From NCBI GenBank assembly GCA_003487955.1, contig DNNJ01000105.1, forward strand, positions 1 through 5,215: a stretch of 5,215 bases of DNA. Reading direction: 5' to 3'. The notes below the pieces were generated by a model. It saw only the letters and a program-made list of their open reading frames with translations. It did no database searches and was not told the DNA's origin. The position numbers were made by a program, and so were the translations under genes. Positions within the stretch are counted from its first letter, which is position 1. Every line of letters starts with the position of its first letter. The stretch is from Clostridiales bacterium. GTDB lineage: Bacteria > Bacillota > Clostridia > Tissierellales > Sedimentibacteraceae. Below, piece after piece: positions 1 to 5,215 of the stretch.

Positions 1-144
1 GAAAACCTTTATATAGAGGGTGATAACCTTGATGTACTGAAGCTTTTACAGGAGAGTTATCTTGGCAAGGTAAAGATGATTTATATAGATATAATCGCTA
101 CGAAAACGATACAATTTAATTACCCTATTTCGAAGGCTTCTTAA
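1..144 (+). pseudogene. Truncated DNA methyltransferase, type III Mod-like (5' part, both ends incomplete)
   Basis: Reading frame 1 is open from the left edge to a TAA at 142-144. The first 30 codons read ENLYIEGDNLDVLKLL, then QESYLGKVKMIYID. This is the block that, in type III restriction Mod subunits and related beta-class N6-adenine/N4-cytosine methyltransferases, leads directly into the catalytic DPPYNTG motif. Here DPPY is not completed: after the Asp codon at 88-90 the frame continues with IIATKTIQFN and seven more residues unlike the family, then stops. In the beta class the DPPY motif comes before the target-recognition region and the AdoMet-binding FxGxG motif, so the product would lack every catalytic element. 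The start codon lies off the left edge. The abrupt loss of similarity suggests an insertion or recombination junction near position 90 rather than gradual decay. A type II beta-class methyltransferase is possible, but the wording of this block fits type III best. Family assignment is from memory of the motif, not a search. Confidence 0.8.
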
Positions 145-145
145 G

Positions 146-173
146 GGGGGTTAAGGTTCAAGAAAGGGGGTTA
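146..173 (+). repeat. Two GGGGGTTA direct repeats, 20 bp apart
   Basis: GGGGGTTA occurs at 146-153 and again at 166-173, each preceded by AAG or AAAG. The spacing is about two helical turns, and the pair lies just upstream of the ATPase gene and just inside the possible element junction. It could be a protein-binding site (operator or recombinase accessory site) or a chance product of two purine runs. Nothing else in the window supports a specific role. Confidence 0.35.
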
Positions 174-177
174 GCTA

Positions 178-207
178 TTGGCCAGCACTTACGGCTGTTC
201 TTAATAT
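178..207 (+). promoter_or_regulatory. Weak sigma-A-type promoter candidate for the ATPase operon
   Basis: A possible -35 TTGGCC (178-183) and -10 TAATAT (202-207) are separated by 18 bp. Each matches the consensus at four of six positions. An overlapping TATAAA (205-210) is a better -10 box but would be 21 bp from this -35. Some promoter is expected here because the upstream methyltransferase frame is broken and the ATPase gene is the first of its operon. The exact boxes are uncertain. Confidence 0.25.
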
Positions 208-213
208 AAACAC

Positions 214-222
214 GGGAAGGTG
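214..222 (+). promoter_or_regulatory. Ribosome binding site for the TTG-started ATPase gene
   Basis: GGGAAGGTG lies 8 nt before the TTG at 231 and pairs well with the 3' end of 16S rRNA. It supports the non-ATG start. The first in-frame ATG (309) has no comparable site and would remove the helix preceding the ATPase N-box. Confidence 0.7.
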
Positions 223-230
223 TTATAAAA

Positions 231-2270
231 TTGCTAAATAAAACAATTCAAGAACTTTGTACAGAATATATAACAGAAGCAAAAAATTCCCCATATCTTT
301 TAGAAGATATGGCCGCGATGGAAAAATATATGGCCGAGAGTTATAGTGGGCGTATTTTTGTCGAGCTATTGCAAAATGCAGACGATTGCGGATCCTCAAA
401 TATTTTGCTGGAAGAGTACCAAGGAAATATAATTTTTGCGAATAATGGTAGGCCTTTCGATGCGAATGATATCATTTCGATAAGCCGCTCTGGAGCAAGC
501 AAAAAAGAACGAGGTTCTATGATTGGATATCGTGGAATCGGGTTTAAAAGTACGGCATATTTGACAAATGAAATAATTATATATTCCGACAATACTTATT
601 TTACTTTTTCAAAATCAAAATGTGCACAAGCTCTTAATAAAACTTCAGATAAAATTCCGACAATTAGGATCCCTTTTCTCGTTGACAATTTGGAATTACA
701 ATTAAAAAAATACATTAGCAATTTGGTGGGTCAAAATTATACAACGATTTTTATTTTTACAAATGCAAAACTAAAACAGTTTAAAGAAGAAATAAAGAGC
801 CTAGACAATGGATATTTTATGTTTCTACATAATGTAGAAATATGTGAAATTAGGATGGATGAAATTAAATTTTGTTTTAAAAGAAATGTAGAAGCTTTTA
901 ACGGCCATAAGATAGTAGTATTTGACGGAAACAAAAAAGAAAAATGGATGATAATTCGTAAAAACAAGGTTGCCCTTGCAATGAAATTTCTTAATAATAA
1001 AATTGTCCCCTGTGATTCTGAGGAAGCAATATATCATTGTTTTCTACCTACACTGGATAAATCACCTTTTCCACTGAAACTAAACGCTGATTTTTCAACG
1101 GACCCATCAAGAAAACATATTACTCAAGACGAATTAACTGATTCAGCAATTGATAATATTGTATCGCTACTTTTTGGGACATTAGAGGTAGCCTTGAAGT
1201 ACAGAAACGCTATTTTTGCTGAATTTTTGAATATAATCACTATAATGAACTCATTTAGTATAATGAACCAGAAATTAATTAATAAGCTAAACACTTTAAT
1301 ACATAAATCGCTTCGTTTAGAATTGGCAAATCATACAACGCAGTCTATTACTGACTGTAAGTTAATTCCTAATATTTTTGAAAATAGCGAAAAATTTATT
1401 TTGAGAGAATCCCAACATATTGCAATTCAATCGATAAAAAGCGACTATTATCACAGCTTCCCAACAATTGATAACTTTATTGAAAAACATTCAAAAGAAC
1501 GTTTTTCAACAGAGGATATCTCTCAAACCCTCACGGAAAAGGGTTTTGTAGAACAGCTGAGCCCGCAAACATACGCAAAAATACTTTCTTGTGTTGCAAA
1601 TGCTACAAAGGCTACAAGTATAACAGGTAAGAACTCTTTATCTATGCAAGGTATATTAATACCTAGTGAATCTGGCGTTGTTGGCTTAGAACAAATAGGC
1701 GTTAAAGTGAAACCTAAAGAGGCTGTCAAGCGTGCAATCTCTGAAATTATGACCCCATATGATATAAATATTTTGAGTTCTAAAATAGGCATTACCAGTG
1801 ATAGTATCTCAATAAAAAATAACATGCAAATGGAAACATACCATGTAAATCCAGATATAAAAAAAGCCTCTATACTTACTACTAAACCTGTTATCTCTAA
1901 ATGGAGATCTGCTGAACAACAATGCATTGAATTAGAAAAGTTTTTTGGCAATGATGCAGTTGATGTAAGTCGCCAAAATCTTGGATATGATTTAAAAAGC
2001 GCCATGCCTAATGGGAAAATACGCTATATTGAGGTTAAGCTTCTAAATAGTACCTCGGCGTCATTTACAATTACAAATAACGAATATACGGCTGCCCATC
2101 AATATGGCGAAAATTATATCATCTGTTTATTAATACAAAGTGATAGCGACTCGAAAGTGGTTTATATAAGGGATCCATTAAAAAATTTGCATTTTGAAAA
2201 AAGGGTGAGGCAATGGGAATGGTACTGCGAACAATACTCTGGCGAGGAGTTCAAAGTCGAGTTAAAATAA
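231..2270 (+). CDS. Sacsin/NO VEIN-type GHKL ATPase with C-terminal DUF3883 (PD-(D/E)xK-like) domain
   Basis: This 679-residue cytosolic protein has no signal peptide or membrane segment. An N-terminal Hsp90-like (GHKL) ATP-binding domain is shown by the N-box ELLQNADD (45-52, with E45 and N49), the G1-like box NNGRPF (71-76, Asn where Hsp90 has Asp) and the glycine-rich lid GYRGIGFKS (99-107). A second conserved sacsin-type segment, LNADFSTDPSRKHI, lies at 284-297. The middle (about 310-555) is mostly helical and not recognised. The C-terminus (about 560-668) resembles DUF3883, the NO VEIN C-terminal domain. It holds GYDL (585-588) and YIEVK (599-603), giving the D587...E601-x-K603 pattern of PD-(D/E)xK nucleases. 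GHKL ATPases related to MutL, MORC and sacsin are known from restriction-type defence loci. A role as an ATP-gated nuclease or nucleic-acid sensor is inference. The start is TTG, chosen from the ribosome binding site at 214-222. The partner gene begins 24 bp after the stop, so the two are probably co-transcribed. The gene is more A+T-rich than the recombinase to the right. Confidence 0.85.
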   Translation: MLNKTIQELCTEYITEAKNSPYLLEDMAAMEKYMAESYSGRIFVELLQNADDCGSSNILLEEYQGNIIFANNGRPFDANDIISISRSGASKKERGSMIGYRGIGFKSTAYLTNEIIIYSDNTYFTFSKSKCAQALNKTSDKIPTIRIPFLVDNLELQLKKYISNLVGQNYTTIFIFTNAKLKQFKEEIKSLDNGYFMFLHNVEICEIRMDEIKFCFKRNVEAFNGHKIVVFDGNKKEKWMIIRKNKVALAMKFLNNKIVPCDSEEAIYHCFLPTLDKSPFPLKLNADFSTDPSRKHITQDELTDSAIDNIVSLLFGTLEVALKYRNAIFAEFLNIITIMNSFSIMNQKLINKLNTLIHKSLRLELANHTTQSITDCKLIPNIFENSEKFILRESQHIAIQSIKSDYYHSFPTIDNFIEKHSKERFSTEDISQTLTEKGFVEQLSPQTYAKILSCVANATKATSITGKNSLSMQGILIPSESGVVGLEQIGVKVKPKEAVKRAISEIMTPYDINILSSKIGITSDSISIKNNMQMETYHVNPDIKKASILTTKPVISKWRSAEQQCIELEKFFGNDAVDVSRQNLGYDLKSAMPNGKIRYIEVKLLNSTSASFTITNNEYTAAHQYGENYIICLLIQSDSDSKVVYIRDPLKNLHFEKRVRQWEWYCEQYSGEEFKVELK

Positions 2271-2280
2271 AAATAATTTG

Positions 2281-2288
2281 AAAGGGTG
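2281..2288 (+). promoter_or_regulatory. Ribosome binding site fixing the start of the second gene at 2295
   Basis: AAAGGGTG ends 6 nt before ATG 2295, an ideal distance. The in-frame GTG at 2286 overlaps this site itself and so cannot be the real start. Confidence 0.75.
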
Positions 2289-2294
2289 TTAATT

Positions 2295-3917
2295 ATGGCA
2301 ATGAATTCTGAAATCAAGCAACAAATCCTTTATGATAGCTTTGATATGTTTAAGGACGATTGGGACAATAATGCTGGAACACTGAAGTCGACGATTGCAA
2401 AAATCGCCACGATAGATTTAAGTGCAGCAATTCAAATGTGGGTTTATCTACTTAATAAACATTCGCGTAAAATTAAAACTGATTCCGAGATCACAAGTGG
2501 AATTTTAGGTGAACTGCCTGAAGAATCATATAACGAAATTGCTGAAACAGATTTTATAATTGAAAAGATATTCAAACAGTCGTGTGAACCTTGGGAATCC
2601 GCTACTTTAATATGCTATTTTCTCATGATGCCCGAGTATTATACTGCAAACAAATTGCTGGAATTGGTTTCTATGAACAAGACTGTCTCAGAATATAATT
2701 ATACAGATTATAAATCAAGTAATTTATCTACATGTCTATATAAAATTTTAGATAGATTATATAACTTCAATGACAGTGATATCGAATTCTTTTCCGCTTG
2801 GATAGAACGTATAGAAGACAAAAATGAAAAAATGAAATTAAAGGTATTAATGATATCGAAAGAGGCAAACGAAACCCAACGTGAGGACTATAGTAATAAC
2901 AAGGTTAAGAACGATTATTTATTAGAAAATGCTTCACTTGAAGATTTAGATCTTGCCTCAACACGACGTGAAGAGTTCGAAATTAAAAAACTTATCGAGA
3001 TGATTTGTAATTCCACAATTCACAATATTGATATTTCAAGATTAGATATTAGCTGGATCGCAGATGTGTTTGCCGAACAAAACGGATATTCCAAAACAGC
3101 CTTCAATATTATAGGTGCATACTTTCTGATTAATAGTTTTTCATGGGAAACAAAAAATATCATTCAAGAAATATATAAAGAAAAAGTATCAATAAAGTCT
3201 ATAGTCCAGAACTCTTATCATGGGGACACAGAGTCGACAATCGAACAAAGGCTAAATATAGTAGTTGCTGAATTAAATAGCAACAGATCAACATGGGATT
3301 TTAATTCTGTTTTGGACGCATGTAATAACATTCTGTCCCTAAATAAAGCTTTTCAAGATTACTTGGCTGAAATGGAACATAGAAGATCAGCTGAACTTGG
3401 TCAGTATTGTAATGTTACGGTTTCATCGCTAGGCATTAATACAAGAACAAGTAATATATTGCTTAATAATAATATCTTAACGCTTGCGCAACTCATTGAA
3501 TTGCTAGACTCTGGTGTCCATCTTGACGGATTAGGCGATAAATCAATGAAAATATTGAATGACAAAGTTGAAGGCTTCGGAATTAAATTATATTCTGTTA
3601 ATGATGATCTTAATTTTATTTTTAATATTTTGGGTATAGAATGTGATGCAAACACCTTAAATGGAGCCTATGAAATTACCAGGAAACTCAAAATTCCACA
3701 AGATTCATTTACCTGGAATTTTGGAAGAAAAGAGTTGCAATCTTTCATAGATACACAGTCTCAGATTGCAGAAATTTTCATAGGTAAATTTTCTAAAGAC
3801 ATCCACGGCATACCAGAGTTTTTATCATTATTAAGGAGAGATGACGAATCAATTTATTTGCCTGGACAATTTTTCTTCATAACCGTCAATAAAAATAAGA
3901 CACGTTTAGTATATTAG
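2295..3917 (+). CDS. Uncharacterised protein with RNA polymerase alpha-CTD-like helix-hairpin-helix domain (possibly frameshifted at its 3' end)
   Basis: From the ATG at 2295 the product is 540 residues, with no signal peptide or membrane segment. I do not recognise residues 1-370. They are acidic and appear mainly helical, for example around 35-55 and 225-295. Residues about 373-432 closely resemble the C-terminal domain of RNA polymerase alpha: SLGINTRTSNILL, then ILTLAQLIELL, then GLGDKSMKIL (412-421) and GFGIKL. They match the alpha elements RSANCLKAENI, DLV and NLGKKSLTEI in the same order and spacing with about one gap. That fold is a helix-hairpin-helix that binds DNA and other proteins, so DNA binding is a reasonable inference. 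Residues 433-540 end in a strand-rich segment (GQFFFITVNKNKTRLVY), followed at once by TAG. A neighbouring frame then continues plausibly to 4032, so the C-terminus may be cut short. The gene sits 24 bp downstream of the GHKL ATPase gene with no promoter visible between them, which points to a shared job. Confidence 0.75.
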   Translation: MAMNSEIKQQILYDSFDMFKDDWDNNAGTLKSTIAKIATIDLSAAIQMWVYLLNKHSRKIKTDSEITSGILGELPEESYNEIAETDFIIEKIFKQSCEPWESATLICYFLMMPEYYTANKLLELVSMNKTVSEYNYTDYKSSNLSTCLYKILDRLYNFNDSDIEFFSAWIERIEDKNEKMKLKVLMISKEANETQREDYSNNKVKNDYLLENASLEDLDLASTRREEFEIKKLIEMICNSTIHNIDISRLDISWIADVFAEQNGYSKTAFNIIGAYFLINSFSWETKNIIQEIYKEKVSIKSIVQNSYHGDTESTIEQRLNIVVAELNSNRSTWDFNSVLDACNNILSLNKAFQDYLAEMEHRRSAELGQYCNVTVSSLGINTRTSNILLNNNILTLAQLIELLDSGVHLDGLGDKSMKILNDKVEGFGIKLYSVNDDLNFIFNILGIECDANTLNGAYEITRKLKIPQDSFTWNFGRKELQSFIDTQSQIAEIFIGKFSKDIHGIPEFLSLLRRDDESIYLPGQFFFITVNKNKTRLVY

Positions 3918-4032
3918 ATTTGATGGTCAACCACCAGGTACACATATTGAGCTCAATTTTGAAGTGCAGCAATTAGAATTGACCGAAATAGAATCATGGC
4001 CGAGACATTCGCGGATGAATTTATGTGATTAA
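3910..4032 (+). other. Open out-of-frame tail, likely the displaced C-terminus of the preceding gene
   Basis: In the +1 frame relative to the upstream gene, 40 codons are open from 3910 to a TAA at 4030-4032. They read YIRFDGQPPGTHIEL, then NFEVQQLELTEIESWPRHS and a short end. The only in-frame ATG is seven codons before the stop and there is no ribosome binding site, so it is not an independent gene. The alternating hydrophobic pattern in HIELNFEVQQLEL continues the strand-rich end of the upstream protein, FFFITVNKNKTRLVY. Skipping one base near 3910-3917 would join the two into a protein of about 578 residues. A natural frameshift mutation, a sequencing error, programmed shifting or a chance open frame are all possible. 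I favour one of the first two. Confidence 0.5.
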
Positions 4033-4059
4033 AGAAGAAAGACAAGCTGTAGCTCTAAC

Positions 4060-4102
4060 AAAAAAACGCTCACTTCTGGTCACGCAGCCCGTAGTGAGCG
4101 TT
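4060..4102 (-). terminator. Rho-independent terminator of the recombinase gene
   Basis: A perfect 10-bp stem is formed by AACGCTCACT (4065-4074) and AGTGAGCGTT (4093-4102) around an 18-nt loop. On the minus strand it begins 9 nt after the recombinase stop and runs into seven T residues (complement of A 4060-4066), as expected for an intrinsic terminator. On the plus strand the hairpin is followed only by an interrupted T-rich stretch (TTAAGTTTTATTTAT). It may therefore also stop the convergent ATPase operon, but less efficiently. No other terminator is seen after that operon. Confidence 0.85.
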
Positions 4103-4111
4103 AAGTTTTAT

Positions 4112-5215
4112 TTATGCCTGGATTTCCGTCCCGTCATTAAAGGTGAACCGTACATCGTATTTATCATAAACAGTAGCGTAGTCAACAAGGCTGCACCACA
4201 ACTTTTCGTCAAATTCGGCAAGTAAGTTATCTTGCTTGCGGAGGGTTTGAAGGAAGGCATTAATCGTACTGAGCCTTGTCTGTTTACCAGTGATTTCTTC
4301 GGTAACCGCAGTATGGCGAGCCTTAGCAAGGTCAAAGCGGTCAACAAGTCCGTTGTATCGCTCTTGGTATTCTCCTTGGTCAAGAGCGAAGTGTGCGTTC
4401 TCACCGATGGCTTGCTGTATCATCCCAGCCACAACTTCGAGTTCGTTTTGCAGTTCAGCTTGCTCCTTTTCCAGGTCGGCAGTGTCAAAAACCGTAGACT
4501 TTATGAGTTCAAAGTTTCCGAGGATTTCTTCCTTGTCAAAGAGTAGCTTATTAACCGCTGATATGAAGATAGTCTTGATTGTTTCTTCGTCAAGGTGCGG
4601 TGTCCGGCAGTGATTGTTATCATCGTATTTGCGGTTGCATTGGTAAATGGTGCGGCGGTATTTACTGGTGGAGTGCCATACCTTTGAGCCGTACCAAGAA
4701 CCGCACTCGCCACATTTTATCCTGCTTGAAAATATGTTGACTCCGCTTCGGCGGTTAGGACCAGGATTGCGGTTCTCCAGTTCTATCTGAACCATATCGA
4801 ATACAGCAGGGTCGATAATTGCCTCGTGGTTGTTTTTAACATAGTACTGAGGAATCTCGCCTTCATTGATCTTCTTTTTCTTGGTGAGAAAATCCGTCGT
4901 GTAGCTTTTCTGTAAAAGGGCATCGCCCTTGTATTTTTCGTTTTCAAGCATTCGGCGGACTGTTGCGGCATTCCATTTTGACTTTTTACCGGGCGAAAGG
5001 ATGCCTTCAGCAGTAAGTGTCTTGGCAATCTTATAGGGTGAATATCCCTCAAGGAAGAGGGCAAAAATGCGCCTGACGATTACTGCTTCTTTTTCGTTCA
5101 GTACGAGGTTGCCATCTTCTCCACGGTCGTAACCGAGGAAGTGCCCAAAGGGAACGGTGACCTTGCCGTCCGAGAATCGCTTCCTCTGTCCCTGCATATT
5201 ACGCGTTTTTAGAAC
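4112..5215 (-). CDS. Large serine recombinase, partial (N-terminal catalytic domain beyond the right edge)
   Basis: Site-specific DNA integrase/excisionase of the large serine recombinase family. The frame is open to the window edge (codons for VLKTRN precede the first visible Met at 5197), so that Met is internal. The visible 367 residues are the DNA-binding half. Counting from that Met, the recombinase domain spans about 14-110 (GKVTVPFGHFLGY, EAVIVRRIFALFLEG, IAKTLTAEGI, ENEKYKGDALLQKSYT, DFLTKKKK). A zinc ribbon follows with C162-x2-C165 (KCGECGSWYGSKVWH), C187 and C197 (YQCNRK, HCRTPHLDEETI). A coiled-coil region lies at about 240-320 (DLEKEQAELQNELEVV). The C-terminal end (LWCSLVDYATVYDKYDVRF) is typical of the family. 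Members usually have 500-550 residues, so roughly 150, including the catalytic serine, lie outside; whether they are intact cannot be seen. Base composition is clearly richer in G+C than the ATPase operon. The gene converges on that operon and ends at its own terminator. Confidence 0.93.
   Translation of the reverse strand, partial: VLKTRNMQGQRKRFSDGKVTVPFGHFLGYDRGEDGNLVLNEKEAVIVRRIFALFLEGYSPYKIAKTLTAEGILSPGKKSKWNAATVRRMLENEKYKGDALLQKSYTTDFLTKKKKINEGEIPQYYVKNNHEAIIDPAVFDMVQIELENRNPGPNRRSGVNIFSSRIKCGECGSWYGSKVWHSTSKYRRTIYQCNRKYDDNNHCRTPHLDEETIKTIFISAVNKLLFDKEEILGNFELIKSTVFDTADLEKEQAELQNELEVVAGMIQQAIGENAHFALDQGEYQERYNGLVDRFDLAKARHTAVTEEITGKQTRLSTINAFLQTLRKQDNLLAEFDEKLWCSLVDYATVYDKYDVRFTFNDGTEIQA

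Larger units (their letters stand above)
91..5215. mobile_element. Putative integrative element inserted in the mod gene (right end outside window)
   Basis: This is inferred from three observations: the methyltransferase reading frame breaks at about position 90, a large serine recombinase lies at the other side of the window, and accessory cargo sits between them. Large serine recombinases integrate elements at short sites and leave no long terminal repeats, which agrees with the lack of obvious inverted termini here. A GA dinucleotide lies at the break (88-89). The related recombinase TnpX of Tn4451 is known to cross over at GA, but such a dinucleotide is common by chance. The right boundary and the rest of mod would lie beyond the recombinase 5' end. 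The alternative is two unrelated events: decay of mod within a defence island, and a separate recombinase element to the right. Confidence 0.4.

Noticed and set aside
94..110. ATCG...CGAT inverted repeat just after the mod break, as a possible recombination half-site
   Set aside because: Only 4 bp per arm around a 9-nt gap; this is expected by chance and no matching right end is in the window.
183..197. CAGC/GCTG inverted repeat upstream of the ATPase gene, as a possible operator or small hairpin
   Set aside because: The arms are only 4 bp and not extended, so this is too weak to call.
1523..2005. 160-codon open frame on the minus strand inside the ATPase gene
   Set aside because: It lies wholly inside a well-supported gene on the other strand, has no recognisable motif, and its composition is that of an antisense shadow.
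4025..4225. Plus-strand 66-codon open frame running through the terminator into the recombinase
   Set aside because: It crosses the terminator hairpin and the 3' end of the recombinase, has no good ribosome binding site and resembles no protein.
4232..4613. Two plus-strand open frames of about 105 codons opposite the recombinase
   Set aside because: They overlap a confidently identified recombinase on the minus strand and show low-complexity Ser-rich or shadow-like sequence without motifs.
1..5215. CRISPR array, tRNA or rRNA genes
   Set aside because: No regularly spaced repeats, tRNA-like cloverleaf or rRNA signature was noticed on reading both strands. No programmatic search was possible.

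Overview
The window looks like an accessory (genomic island) region of a low-GC Gram-positive bacterium, most likely a Clostridia-type Bacillota. This rests on the A+T-rich codon use of the two central genes, strong AAGG-type ribosome binding sites, and a large serine recombinase of the kind common in mobile elements of gut Clostridia. The species cannot be told from the sequence.

Layout, left to right. Positions 1-144 hold the 5' part of a DNA methyltransferase gene, most like a type III restriction Mod subunit. Its similarity ends abruptly at about position 90, where the catalytic DPPY motif should begin, and it stops after 17 unrelated codons. A short leader (145-230) with a weak promoter candidate and a doubled GGGGGTTA motif precedes two closely spaced plus-strand genes. 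The first (231-2270) encodes a sacsin/NO VEIN-type GHKL (Hsp90-like) ATPase with a C-terminal DUF3883 domain that carries a PD-(D/E)xK-like motif. The second (2295-3917) encodes a protein of unknown function with a recognisable helix-hairpin-helix domain like the C-terminal domain of RNA polymerase alpha. Just past its stop, another reading frame continues for about 40 codons and reads like the protein's natural C-terminus, so this gene may be frameshifted. A rho-independent terminator (4060-4102) serves the last gene, a minus-strand large serine recombinase (4112 to beyond 5215). Its catalytic domain lies outside the window on the right.

Interpretation: the ATPase and its partner form a likely two-gene operon, plausibly an anti-phage or anti-plasmid cargo module. 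It lies between a truncated restriction-modification gene and a site-specific recombinase. A simple model is that a recombinase-borne element integrated into the mod gene at the codons for its catalytic motif, replacing one defence gene with another. The domain calls are well supported by motifs. The defence role, the operon acting as a system, and the integration model are inferences.
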